Source of the DNA: Trachythela sp. YZ-2020
Lineage: Eukaryota > Cnidaria > Anthozoa > Malacalcyonacea > Clavulariidae
Length of the DNA stretch: 64,000 nt
Assembly (NCBI GenBank): GCA_016169945.1
Contig: JADLSH010000127.1
Location: 1,490,501 to 1,554,500 of the forward strand
Direction of reading: 5' to 3'
Shown here: piece by piece, positions 1 through 13,060 of the stretch
Layout of the letters: each line of letters opens with the position of its first letter
Position numbering within the stretch: the first letter of the stretch is position 1
The notes under the pieces: model-generated
Told to the model about the DNA's origin: nothing
The model's input: the letters and a program-made list of their open reading frames with translations, nothing else
Database searches by the model: none
Made by a program: the position numbers and the translations under genes

Positions 1-900
1 GTTGAGATTTAGCGCAACTCGCATTGTTCTGCATAAATGCGTAAAAAATGCATTTCTGCATGACAAGTAGAAACTAGAGGCCAATCATCCGTCAAGTGTA
101 CACAGAAGACGAATTACTGTCCAGAAAACCAGCTAGAACAACACAATCTGTAATGGTAGTTCGTCCCGAATATATTTTTTTACCCATAGATGGATCATCT
201 GTTAAGACGAAGTACGCACGACTGAGTAGTCGTACTACGCAGATAGTTCGTTTTGACGGATGATATGTCTGTTTGTCGTGCTTATATATAGGCAAATTAT
301 CAAACAAATCATCCATGCTTTGCCCAAGTTTGTCCGGCTGGATCACGACCGTCTCTAGTATAAATTGGGCAGCCGCAAAATATGCAGGTTATGTTAAACC
401 ATACAAGTACAGCAATACGTACCATCAACCTCGATTCTCAGCTTTCGTGACCCGTCGTCAGTCTAAACGCCACTGTGGAGATGCTACCTTGAATGCGTGC
501 CCTTGACTTAGACTATTTCTGGTTTGGAAAACGATCAAAATCTCACTTATTAGTGTAGCCGTCTCTCGTCACTTTCCAAGGACCTAAAGAACAAATAGAA
601 TGTGTTGATAAGGTAATTTATATATCAAAGCGCTTTCATCGAATTATTAATAAAGACTAGTTAGGTTCGCAATCACTTGGGAAGAGAAATTAAAGTGACA
701 TATTTATTTTTTATGTACCGATGGGTGCGAATAGAATTAGTTTCAAGCGAAATTAATTCCCTTACGCTATCCCATAGAAAATTGTATTTGTTAGTAGCAA
801 ATTAATCTTATTAATTTTGGGCACCTCGCTCGATACAACAAGGTTAATGGTTTTTCGTTGGCTGGAAAAGTGCGAGCGAAACAAGATATTGAAGATACAT
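1..900. other. Gene-free start of window with old repeat
   Basis: A degraded copy of the AGACGAACTATCC element family spans about 90-330 (CAGATAGTTCGTTTTGACGG, GTCTGTTTGTCG). The open frames here are inside this repeat. No gene recognised. Confidence 0.45.
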
Positions 901-1757
901 AGATATTGAAGACCATCCTGGGACGGGTTGTGGCGGTTGGGCAAAATGCAACTCAATTAAAATGCAAATTTGCCCTGCGACTCAGGTGCAGCGCTCTGAA
1001 CACTAGTGAGCTGCATGAAACCGCCAATTGCCAAGAGGCACAAGAAGGAATCAAACAGAGGTCGAGGGATCGCAGAGGTGAAAGGCACATTGACTAACCT
1101 AGCATAGTTCCTGGAGTGAGAAGCCTGGGGAGTGGCTGGGACTAAGCGAGAAGACCTAACACAATTCGCAAATTTGCCATTATAACTTACCATACGATAT
1201 AAATGAGCATGAATTTGATTTCATTGATATTTAATTTTTCAAATGCCATGTCGGAATAGCCTTTAACCAGGCGTTAAATTTGCGTAATGTGCTAGGCCTT
1301 CTAGCGCGCATCAGTTTCTATTATTAGATCAGTGGCATCAGTTCGTCCGTACATTTCACGCTCGCATCTGGAAGGCCAGAAACTAGGCTAGCTGAAACGT
1401 ACATGCACTAACCACTGTGCCACTACTACCACAAACAGCCCAAATGTTCTTGTTAGGTTAGTTGTCCCGTAATACAGCTGGTCGGTCAATACAGTTTTTC
1501 AGGGTATGAATCATAACTACTTTCAAGTACGTGAAGTGCCCTTGAAAATTCTTTCATCAAAAGAGTACACTTATGCTAAGAGTCACTGATAAGGGTTAAT
1601 TTTAAAACGCTAACTGGCCTGTTGTTTAGCTGGCCTGCACGCAATCGCAAGGGTAAGCTTTAGTGTTTGTTGGTTATGCTTTTCTGCGTGTAACTGGTCT
1701 GTGACGCTTAATTAATACACAAGGTGCTGTATTACCATAGGATGAAACCAAAGTTTC

Positions 1758-2012
1758 AAACTGACTTTATTTATACTGGATAGCTCTATCAGTGCTAAAC
1801 TGTTTTCCCTAGAGGTACAGTAAGAGCCATCCCTGATTGTTCCAGTGTATAATAGTACTGGATAAAACCAGAGTACCTGGGGAAAAGTGCGGTGTTTGGT
1901 GGAGTCAAACTGACACGAGATTGAGGCGAAATTATAAATTCCTCATAATCAAACAACTGAATATTGCAGGAATCAAACCCCGGTCACAGAGACGAAAAGC
2001 TTAACCACTAAG
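1758..2012 (-). mobile_element. tRNA-derived SINE family 1 copy, reverse
   Basis: TTTATTTATACTGGATAGCT tail, CAGTAAGAGCCATCCCT, GCGGTGTTTGGTGGAGTCAA and GGTCACAGAGACGAAAAGC head. Another head-only remnant is at about 1340-1430. Gene-free sequence continues on both sides. Confidence 0.75.
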
Positions 2013-3089
2013 TTCATGTTCTAAGTTCTAACTTATAGTAGTGAACAGTATATAAATCTTAATTCTACTATATAAACTATATGGTAGAAAACTACACGTA
2101 TTAAAATCCATCATAACCATTCATTGTCAATCCATACTTTAATTGAATGTCTTTATCCTACCTTCCCGTAACAGTTTATCAAAAAACTAGCTGGTGAACT
2201 CAATATACAAGTAAATCCAACAAAAGCTTGAGATTGAAACAAAGTCACTTTACTGCAAACTGTATACTAGCGTAACACTCACTTCAAATGTACACCCGTC
2301 TCACATCGACCAAGTTTTGAGAATGCCAATGTCATCTGAGATGAGCATGCTTATATAGAACATCTATATTATGAGGTTTAAATTGCAGTAATCCTGGCTA
2401 AAACCTTTTGAGAAAGGTATCTAATTCCATGTCACGTCAAAATGGTGTAAATAAGCTTCTACCTCGCCCTTTCCTCATTAAACCACAACCTTAGCAGCTC
2501 TGTAGGGGTGCGAGGTCATCATGGACATCAAGCACCATTAAACAATCATTAAACACAATCATACACAATAGATTCCTTAATGAATCATAACGATGAACAA
2601 AGTTAAAAAGAACTTATATATTATAAAGACTCTCCAAGATGGAAAGAGTTCAAGTGTGCCATGAAGCAATGCAGGCGTACACTTTTAGTTTTACAAACAC
2701 AATATTATAGTTGGAATATCTTTTCTAAGGAAAAGTACATGCGTTTTACAGAATTAATACTGCATGAAAGGATTTTTTCATATTGTTGAAGATGATTCTG
2801 TGATAGATTCAAGCAATGCGCGTCCTCCAACAAGCGTTATAAAGTTCGAATCTCGCTCGATATAAGGAACACTTTGTTGTTTTCTGCGATTTATCTGAAA
2901 AGATTTTTTACATTTCTAAAGATGATTCTGTTAATATAACTCTAATAGCCTCACATTCGTAATAATCACGGATACAATTATTACACGCAAACAATTATTT
3001 AAAGGAAATTATTTAATTCATGGCAATTAAAAACTATAAGTACAACGGACAGACACCATGGTAAATTCCTTTTAACATTTCAACATTAA

Positions 3090-3800
3090 AGAAGTTACAT
3101 CTCAGACGATACTTTTGAAACACTTTATTTCAAGCAGATTATATAACTTATCTAGCACATAAAAAGTTGAGATGACGTACTATACTGTACTGTAGACCCC
3201 CAAGAAGGCCAAGATAGACCCCTTGCGGTTTTCTTGTATGCAGGAACGAAACTTTTTAAAAGAACCAAAGGGACTTTGTTATCATCCTTACAAATTTTAA
3301 CACAATAACATTAAAGATTCTTGTGTTTGTAAATAAAAGACGTTTACAAATTAGTTCCAAGGTTTGCAACGATGCGTGCATATTGTAATTACCTGCACTT
3401 AAACTAAGTCAATCAATGACAATCCATTTTACAACATGAAAGAGGTTACATCTCAGACGATATTACAAGAATCACTTTATTTCAAGTAGATTATAAAAAC
3501 CCATCAAGCAAAAACGACGCATGACTAAAGACCTCCTTGTTTGTTTGCGAACATTTTGAAAGAGCTTGATTACTAACATTTTAATATAACAATAATTTAA
3601 GGTTTTTCAGAGCTAATCATTTGTGGAAATTGTTTGTAAAGTTAATTATACACTTCCCAGAGCTTTGCAGCGATGCGTGATTACAACAGACAATTCAATG
3701 TCAAATCCCTTTAAAAGACAATTGAAAATGCTCTTTATGTTTAAGTATGAAAGAGTCCAGACGATACTTTAACCCAAGTAGATTATAAAGCTTCCTTGCC
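3090..3800 (+). repeat. Degenerate tandem repeat, about 300-350-bp unit
   Basis: CATCTCAGACGATA followed by CACTTTATTTCAAG-x-AGATTATA occurs at about 3098, 3449 and (decayed) 3754. GATGCGTG with neighbouring TTTGCA occurs near 3370 and 3672. Three units, diverged. The surrounding 2020-5320 region is AT-rich with no gene recognised. Confidence 0.6.
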
Positions 3801-5329
3801 AAGTTATAACAAAAAGCCTTTGTCAACTGTATATAGAAAGAATGACGCATTAATGCACTAGCCTGTGGCTAAATGTCTATCAATTTAATATACTGTTCAA
3901 GTTTCCCCATTTCTTGCTTCAAAGATAAATTTTTTAGTAGTGCGATTTCTTTGATCAAAGTATGCTTCAATTAAAATGTGGGACAGTTTAAACCTCTGAT
4001 CTTTCAAAGAAACCATTTCAGTCCATGAGTCAAATTTAATTTTGGTGACACCATTGTAGTGACAAAAAATTTCATGGTCCCAAATAATTCGTCTTAAATT
4101 GTTCCTTCATTATAGAATTGCGTCTACCGAATTCTATGTCTGTTTTTGTGCGCCGCTGAATATGCTAATTAGTTAGTTCAGGCGCAAAGACGACAAACCA
4201 TCATGATAGTATGTATATACAGCCTGTTCAATGAAAGTAATTTATGGTTTGGACACTTTCGATCGATACAGTCGGGACTACATAAATTGAAAACAAAACA
4301 AAATAATTACAGCATATCCTGGTAAATTTCCGATCAAAACAGAAACATTAGTTTTAAAAGCACACAGATAGAAACCACAAATAATACAAAGAGCAAACAT
4401 TATTACAGAGATTAGTGTATCACTAATACGTCAGGAAACAATTTGAAAGTTTAAGTGCCACTTCATGGGTATAAATAAATCATTATTAATTAAAGAATCA
4501 GAGGTCCAATCTCCAATGGGGGTTTCACTGAAAGTAATTAAAATATATAATGAAATATTCTTAATGCAAATAGACGATCAGTAACATATACAGAATGAGC
4601 GGCCGTTTTGTCTATAGCTTGTGATACGTCTTGATGAGAACGTTCGTAAGATTATTCTTCAATAATCTTGAGAAACATGAAGTTAATAGTTTATTGAACA
4701 GGATTTTGTATCAGATATACCAGCTCCATCAGGCATCAAGGTCATGGTTTCCTCTGTGTTTTGTTCATGAATTATTAATGAAATTACCCAAAAAGGCAAC
4801 AGGAAAGACAAGATTAATGTTCGTTTGTTAAAAAAAGCACAAGCACAACAAAACATAAAAGTGCGAAATCGATAAATGTATTGAGTTACATGATGATGGA
4901 ATACCTTCTTTGCAACACTGACGCTCTGGGACTAACTACAAAAAATAACAAAGTGATCACGAAAATATGTACGTGCTAAATATATAAGCAATTGTACCTA
5001 ATGTTATCACAAATATTTCTTAGAACACACACAGAATACAAGTGCTTTTGTTGTTTTATGAGCTAATTATGCATAAGAAAACATAAAAGTGCTAAACACC
5101 TCGAGTTATTTTAAATATATGCCTTAACAGTGCTTTCTCTTACGTCTTATGAGCTAAGCATAAGACTAAGTATAAAGAATAACATTGGGAAAATTCGCCA
5201 AAATATGGCGCAGTCAAGTAAGAAAAATGTAGTGACTGGATAAGGCCAAGGGCAAGCAAATTGGACAGCTCCCCTCTTTCGGAAACGCGGTTCCCCTTGT
5301 CTCTACAAAGTAAAACATATGCACAAAGC

Positions 5330-5575
5330 TAAGCTAGCTTTATTTATACTGGATATCTCTATCAGTTCTGAACTGTTCTTCATAGATGTCCAATTTTACT
5401 ACGAGTGTAAATCGTAGCTCGGAGAAAATTTGCGACGTTTGGTAGAGTAAAACTGGAAGCACTCTTCTCGCATGCGACTGAGGTGAAATTATAATCAGAC
5501 AACTGCATATTGCACAGTTGAACCCTGATCACAGAGGTGAAAGGCACATGCACTAACCACTTTGGCAAAAGGCCA
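5330..5575 (-). mobile_element. tRNA-derived SINE family 1 copy, reverse
   Basis: TTTATTTATACTGGATATCT, GTTTGGTAGAGTAAAACTGG, ATTATAATCAGACAACTGCA, GAACCCTGATCACAGAGGTG. Most words of the consensus are present. Confidence 0.75.
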
Positions 5576-5919
5576 TTTTGATACAGAACCGCAATCTAGA
5601 AGGAGTTAAGGTGGGTCTGAACTGTCAGCATATGGTAATCACTCACATCGTAAGAACAAAATTGGAAATTTCCGCCCAACCCCGTCTGTCGACCCCAAAC
5701 CGTGGGTGTTGTCGATAATTAAAACTTCAAAGAAACTATTATTATATACTTCTCAAACTCATTAATAATTCAACAGTCAACGCAAAGGAAATCAGCGCCG
5801 TACCACGGTAATAAACGTCCATGAATGCACTCAACTTTCGCGAAATATTGGTTCTTTTGTGAACACGGCTAGATCACTATACTAAAGTCTTGTCTCATGT
5901 ATGATCTAAACTTGAGTTC

Positions 5920-6150
5920 GTATTAATATGGACGTTTATTACCGTGGTATGGAGCAGTCGTGGTATGGCGCAGTCGTCAGGACGAGCGCCTTTCATCTCT
6001 GAGTCTTCAGTTCGATTCTCGTTGAGGACTGTGCTCATCACACTCATGAGAAAAGAGTAAGTCAACGCTCTGCCGAAAGTCGTGGGTTTTCTCCGGGCAC
6101 TCCGGTTTCCTCCCACAAGGAAAGTTGACTGGGTGGGTTAGGATATACAG
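5920..6150 (+). mobile_element. Second type of SINE with shared CTCCGGTTTCCTCCC core
   Basis: A TGGCGCAGTCGTCAGGACGA head with GTTCGATTCTC B-box-like word, then GTGGGTTTTCTCCGGGCACT and CCGGTTTCCTCCCACAAGG. The head differs from family 1 but the central core is the same, as in SINE families sharing a conserved domain. Confidence 0.6.
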
Positions 6151-6802
6151 ATTAGGAAAGTAATATCACAATTTCTGTAAAAATAGATAATGTAGGCTAC
6201 ATACATTATATAGGTAAGCAAGATACTTGATGTAATCAGTCACTGAAAAGCCCAAACGGGGAGTGAGCTGAATAATATATGAATATGAATATATGAATAT
6301 GAATCAAGACAACAATTCGATTTTTAAAAAGTACTACAACTATACGATTCAAGTATTATTGAAATATTTTACTATAGCTTCACATACTTACCACGACTAT
6401 GTATCTGTGGTCGCGATGGACGATAGAAAACTTTTTTGGAACAATGGCTATATTATACTTTGCTGTAACTTTTTACCATAACCATTTAACGACCATACGA
6501 CACATCAAGATACGACCAGCACAAAAATTTTGAAAACACAAAACTCTACTGCGTCAACCACAACCTTATATACGCAGGATTATAGTTGGACCCATACCAA
6601 TGACGCATTATATGCAAAAAAATTTCAGAGGTCACTTTGTTTTCGCACGAAAGTGGCTTCTGGCAAACGGATTGGAATTTTTGGGCGGCTGCCGCCCACG
6701 TTGATAAAAATAGGAAGGAAAACATGGCATGGCAAAAATAGATGTCATAGTTAAAAGATGGTCTGCTTTTAATCAGGGTTTTATAAGGGTATCGTACTTA
6801 AA

Positions 6803-7200
6803 TGGTATGGTATGGTATGGTATGGTATGGTATATATGGTATGGCATGGCATGGCATGGCATTGTATGGTATGGTATGGTATGGTATGGTATGGCATGGC
6901 ATGGCATGGCATGGCATGGCATGGCATGGCATGGCATGGCATGGCATGGCATGGCATGGCATGGTATGGTATGGTATATGGTATGGTATGGTATATGGTA
7001 TATGGTATATGGCATGGCATGGCATGGTATGGTATGGTATGGTATGGTATGGTATGGTATGGTATGGTATGGTATGGTATGGTATGGTATGGTATGGTAT
7101 CATTGGTATGGTATGGTATGGTATGGTATGGTATGGTATGGTATGGTATGGTATGGTATGGTATGGTATGGTATGGTATGGTATGGTATGGTATGGTATG
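6803..7200 (+). repeat. Pentanucleotide microsatellite (ATGGT/ATGGC)n
   Basis: About 80 pentamers in blocks: ATGGT, then ATGGC (about 6841-6861 and 6895-6963), then ATGGT with GTATAT insertions, a short ATGGC block (7011-7026) and a long ATGGT run to 7200. Because no pentamer phase creates a stop, several long false frames cross it on both strands. Confidence 0.97.
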
Positions 7201-7229
7201 GACTCGCGGAGGATTGAAATCTGATCCTG

Positions 7230-10200
7230 GGTAGGTGTCGCACAAGTGGCTGCATATAACATCTCATGCAAAAATGTTGTATTAATATCAAGAACCCTGC
7301 TGCTCTATCAAGGCTTAGGAATGTAAACTTATTCCAAAAATCTCATTTGAGGAAAATTAAGTCAGACATATCATGTGAACAATTCTCAGCAAAAGCCAGC
7401 GGTTAAACTGTAAACTATCCATATATACATGAATAAGCTGATATCTCACAGGAGACGAATATTAACTGACTGACATGGAAACAGAATGAGGCTATTTTTG
7501 TTGATCTTTAAAAGACGATTTAACCGGGGAAAATTTGGATTAATAATGTTAGCTGAAGTATGTAAATAGTTCAAGGACCATAAAAGGTCAGAAAAAGTTT
7601 TTTATGTGTTAAGCTCAATGGTATTTGATCATTATAGCTTTATTATGAAGGTCAAAATTGCTTCCAGAAAGCTCTGTGCAAATAACTAAAACACAGCCCT
7701 GTTTAAAACAACTTAATGTTAAGGTCTTTATATACATATTAACATACCAACCGAGATACCAACACTGTCTAAAAATAATGGCTAAGTGAATTAATAGCAA
7801 CGACACCACACATTGACCAAACTTTAGTGTCATCAATTTTCACAAGACTACTACATATAATGAAAACAACTAACATTTTATGTGTTGCTCATATTCATGT
7901 ATAAAATCGGAACCAAATAACCAATAAGGAAGTGCGACAGGACAAATCATAAAATGACCCTCTGGGCTCTAATGAGAAGAATGACACGAAACAGTCTTCG
8001 CTCAGGCTATGATCTATGGATGGTCATTAAAATAATTTGCACTGATGAGAGTCCGGGCTCACAGGTTGAAAGCTTGGCAGATAAAATATAACGTGGTGCT
8101 TTCCACAAAACAAAAGAATTATATTAATCGCCATGTGTACAGGGAATCTATTATGGATTGTTATTAACATTCAACTATATGGAATACAAAGATAATAAAT
8201 ATATCACGCAAATGCAAATACAGAAACAATCGATCCTATCTTTCGAGTATGAAAGCTTATAGATTATGATATCCTTAGTGTTCCTTAATTGTATAAATGT
8301 ACAATGTTGTTCGTTAGTCTGCGATAACAGCCCCTTGCCCACTTTTCCAGATGTCCAATTTACAGTAAATTTCGCCTCCCAGCTTGTTCTGTTTTTGTTC
8401 ATGTAACCCCCATCTTAAGGTCGTGCTGTTTGAAATATTTTAATGCCTTTGCTGCATTATCAATTGCATATATATTGGGGCATAGTAGAAAAGACGGTCG
8501 AGCACATTCATAGCGGGAAGTCAGTATCGAAATCCGATTATTTACTTAGATATCATGAAACCGGACATGGGAGTGTAAAAAACAATAACACAATAATGCG
8601 CAAATAAAACAGAATAATAAATATATGTAAGAATACATTTCTACTAAATTGCGCACGCGATTGTGGTAGCGCGCAATTAGCATTTGCGCAAAGATAAGAG
8701 TGAATCAGCATCCATGTATATATTGAGGTCAATCGTTGAGGGATCGTGACCTCAACATGACAAAATAGTTTTACAGTCAAATCTTGCATGAAATATTGAA
8801 ATTCATTTAAAACCAGAATCGGTGTGATGTGACTTATACTAATTTTCAGCAAGATCGAGAACCATGTCAGAAAAGGGGTTATGCTGGTTCGAGAAGTTCT
8901 ATATTACGTACGGGTTAAACTAAATTTATTTATACTGGATAGCTCTGTCAGTTCTTTCTGAATTGAAAATCACACAAATGAAAGTTGTAGGAATCGGACC
9001 CCAGTCACAGAGGTGAAAAGCCCGTGTACTGTGCGCGCCAGCAAAACCATAATAGATGAGCGCGTATGGAAGGAAAAAGCGGAAGTGTTCATGTTCTCCT
9101 GGAGTAACTCTCCAGGGGTGATTCTTCTACACCAGACAAAGTGTAAATACGTCGAGTTTAACACGGACGAAATCCCAGCATGCTTCGCGCATTATTATGG
9201 TGAATTAAAATTGTCGACAGAGAAGTCGTTTAAAAGTTTTCCTAAGGAGACATCTGATTCGAGAAATGTTTGCACAGACTTTAGCAAGACTTTTGGCGTT
9301 GTATGATGGAGCTGACATTATGATATTTAAAATATATAATTCAGAAAATTTTGATTTCTAATTTTATTATTGCATCGTTGCCATGGTTTATCAACTATTA
9401 GAAAATCTACTACAAATGTTTACGGACCTTCTATATTGGTAGATTTTTCGACTGAGAGCGAGATGCCAAGCGCCCAAGCATAGTATTTTCTGAATTTTTT
9501 TACTGGTGCGATATATAGATACAGATTAGATATAACCACGGTAATTTGCCAAATTTGTGTCCATGATATGAAAGCGATAGTATTTAAGAAATTGCTTGAA
9601 TATTTGGATAATAATTTGGATATTGATGCCATCTGTTCTGTGTTAGGAAGTGATCTTGACTGTTTGCAAGAGATGCCACATGCAGTGTGAATATTACAGT
9701 TTTGAACTGTTAAAACGAACAACATTTCTAAGCAACAGTATGCACAGCATGCCTGGATAGAAATTTGCAAGCAAAACATAAGACTATTTTCTGCAAAACG
9801 TTAAAAAAATTTGCGCAGAACACTAAAATAATTCGCGCAAAAATGAGAATATTTTACGCAAAATTGAAATATGTTGCGCAAACATTAACATTGCGCAAAA
9901 CAATGGTTTCATTGGTTTGCGCAGTAATATGCATGTTTTGCGCACAAATTTGAATAATTTGCGTAAACATTAGCATAGCTTGCGTTTATAGGCTTTTCCG
10001 GCTTTACTATTGATTCGTGATGAAATTTAGTAATCGTATACCACTGGCAATGCGGCACTAAATTAAAGACGCTTCGGGACTGCATTCCCGACGCACGTGG
10101 CAGCGAAGCAAAACAAAAAACAAGCAACATATCGAGTCTTACCAGACAAAGTCATCGCCGTCTGATTGTTGACCCGTTGTGATTAGATATAGCACAGCGC

Positions 10201-10320
10201 TCAGACAGCATGCATAGCATCAAGCCGACATAACATTTTCTGGAAGAGAGGCATAAACACCATTTATTACAGTACCCAAGTGGGGTATGGTAAAATACCA
10301 CAATAAACAAGAAAACAGCT
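7230..10320. other. Gene-free region with scattered repeat fragments
   Basis: Holds MITE fragments (7848-7900), a partial SINE tail in reverse (8920-9025) and AT-rich sequence with several TTTGCGCA/TTGCGCAA words (9800-9970). Frames at 9013-9306 and 9420-9779 have no recognisable domain and no supporting splice structure. Confidence 0.45.
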
Positions 10321-10329
10321 CGTCTTGAA

Positions 10330-10560
10330 TGCATAGTTCTAGTGTAGGTAGTGACAAACGATATATTTGAGGGTTTGTAGGATCAAATATCCTGAAAAAT
10401 ATAACAAGAACGTCGACGTTTCAAGCGAAGGCCCTTCGGGCTTCGTCTGAAAGTTATTGAAGACCCCGGCTTCGTCGGGAAGTTATTGAACTCGAGCCTT
10501 CTCTCGAAACGTCGAAGTTCTTGTTGTATTTTTTAGATAGTTTGATCCTGCAAACTTCAA
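10330..10560. repeat. Foldback family copy with three-part core
   Basis: ACGTCGACGTTTCAAGCGAA facing TCTCGAAACGTCGAAGTTCT. Between them three related blocks (CTTCGTCTGAAAGTTATTGA, CTTCGTCGGGAAGTTATTGA and CTCGAGCC). Outer arms CCTGAAAAATATAACAAGAA / TTCTTGTTGTATTTTTTAG. Confidence 0.8.
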
Positions 10561-13060
10561 GTATATCATCTGAAACCATATTGTTTTCTCTGAGAATGAG
10601 CAACAATATTTTTCGTTTTAAGGGACGCATTCACTGCGTACTCTGCTACGTTAATTTGGTAAAGGAAACAGGAAACGCACTACTTAATAATTCGATAAGG
10701 AAACTTTCTACTATACGAGTTTTCCACGAATAAAATAACAAATAAATAAAAATTAGACATTCTTAATTACACGGTTGGTTGGTCGTGATACCCACGCCGA
10801 AATGATCACCATTAGTTCAGGTCTTCAGGAAACAACGGTCGCTTTCTAACCCCTGTGGTCTAACGATATGACATGAATGGGGCCGCCTGCACCACTCACT
10901 TCATTACTCATTACATGGATTAAAGATTATTATTATTTGTGTAATTGTGAACAGTAAATATACTTAGCGCGGTATGCATGACAAGCTATCTGACCACATC
11001 TGACCTGAGCATTTCGTTATTATCTTTTTAATAAACACGACGGTTACACGCAGACATGAGGTCAAACCTGCGCGCATAACCGGGCATTTTATGCAAAAAT
11101 CTGCTTGAAGTGCTCGATGCAAATTGAATCTCGAATTGAATAATAGTTATTAGACGCGCGCAAACAGTTAAACGGAGAAGATATGCTTGCGCAAAATTTC
11201 ATGGAGCTTGGCTTTTCGCTAAGAAAATGCGGCCAACTTTAATACGAGATAAACATCGAAACTGAACCTTAATAACTATCCAATATTAGGTTCCATTGAA
11301 CAAGGACGTATTATGGTTTATCAGTATAAATGCATCATTGAACAGTTTACATATAAACTAATACGCAGATTAAATCCCATCCCTTGAATTGCAGGCGAAT
11401 TTGATGCTTTCATAGGAGGACTGAACATTTAAAATACATCGACAGAAAGTATATCCAGGCATAGTTGGCCTTAATCCAGCTACACCCAAGTTTAAGTTAA
11501 AACTCGAGAGACCATTGGCGCTACTTGAAATAGACAAGTTAAGCTTGGTCCTGGCTGTCAGAGCAATTAATATAAACCGATTTTTCTGGCCGAATATTTT
11601 ATACTGTATAATGCAACATTCGCTATATTTGACTGACTGCCTCTGTTTGGCTTGACCTGCATGTTGCCTTAATAAATACGACCCACAAACCGCACCAGAA
11701 AATAAAATATTTTGAATCAGCTTTAGGTAATTAAAAATATTCACCACTATAGACATCCACACATTAAACATCATATTATTCCACGCTATACATCATACCT
11801 TAAATGAAACCAGGGCGGTGTTCTGAGCCAAACAACTTTGCAGAATGCTGTCAAATTAAATCCAACCGGTGTCCAAAGCCGTGCGCGTGAAAGGACCCTT
11901 GTATACCAAGACTCAAAACTCTCCACTTGGTATGTTTTGGTAAGAAACGGTTGTTCTAGCCGGCGCTTGCAAAGTCTGCAAAGGTGACCACGCTAGCCTG
12001 GAGATCTGATTTCATTCAAATTAGTTGAGAAAATAGCTGCGCTATGGCAGAGCCGTCTAGACGAAATCTGATACAGGTTCTAGTTCTGAGTTCTAAATTA
12101 ACCCGGCGCAAATTTGGCTACAACTTCGACGCAAAGCTGTGCCAAGGACTCGCAAAACAAAGCAAGGTTAAACAATGCGCTCTTGAGCTCTACTTTGTTT
12201 TTAATCTGTTAATGGAGGATACCAGATAGGCGCAAAGCCACTCGCCACCTGCGCACAAAACCCCCGAGGGCAGCTTCCGGTGCGCGCTCAATCGCATCTC
12301 ATGCAGATTGGTTGAAAGAAACGTCAAGTAATTTTTCTGATGACTAAAAAAGGTCTGGCAGCCAAGCTATGGGATTTTAATGAATTCAGTGCAAGATATC
12401 TCAATAATTACACCCTCTAGTAAATTATGGACGCATCAAGACGAAGGATTGATATTAATATCGCGTAATCAAGCTGAAATCATGTCCTAAATGATGGATG
12501 ATCGATCACTGTGAGTCTGTGATGTGTGAATCTCTGCATCCCCGCAGTTTTTGACTGGGCTGGGAAGTTAATTATCTCTGTAGGGTTTCCATGACAGGCT
12601 TTCAGTAAACGTTAGAAGGCAGAAGATGGTGCTCAACTTTTGCTTCCAAGCTTTTGCTCCTATAAGAGTTATCACACTTAGAGGAGCAAAAAATTAAACA
12701 TCGCTCAATTCTATAAACTTGCCTCCAAATACCGCACTACTACATATAATGAAAATAATTAACTTAATTTTCTTGCGAAAAGGAGAAAGATTCCCCAGAG
12801 TTTCATTTATTTTTTACACGAATTCTTCACTCGAAGCCTAGGACCGACAAACCGAAATGACGTCACTATACTTCCTGTTTAATTACGCGGTCTCTTAGCA
12901 ACGTCGTGGTTCTTGTTGCCATGGTTCAGCGTCTTGGTATAAAGTAACAAATTACGAAGCGTGGTTTTAAAAAGCTCGCTCTTTTGTTTGGGATAAGAAA
13001 TCGCCAAGATTCCGCAGATAAAACAACTCTTGGGGTGTTAGAAATAACTTAGGTATAGGA
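10561..13060. other. Gene-free region upstream of the ODF3-like gene
   Basis: A 134-codon reverse frame (11370-11774) and a 61-codon forward frame (12044-12229) lack known domains. A MITE fragment lies at 12735-12770. The ODF3-like promoter should lie in the last several hundred bases, which include TTGTTGCCATGG and GTTAGCAAC-type X-box-like words near 12890-12930; the role is inference. Confidence 0.4.

Noticed and set aside
6729..7291. Long overlapping frames of MVWYG / MPYHTIPYH type on both strands
   Set aside because: They are translations of a pentanucleotide microsatellite that has no stop in several phases; no unique coding sequence.
9013..9306. 97-codon forward frame
   Set aside because: Starts inside a SINE remnant and has no recognisable domain; kept only as a remote possibility.
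9420..9779. 119-codon reverse frame with hydrophobic parts
   Set aside because: No known family recognised; Cys- and Phe-rich composition typical of random AT-rich translation.
11370..11774. 134-codon reverse frame as a gene
   Set aside because: No recognisable motif, no splice context, composition like the surrounding AT-rich DNA; length is possible by chance.
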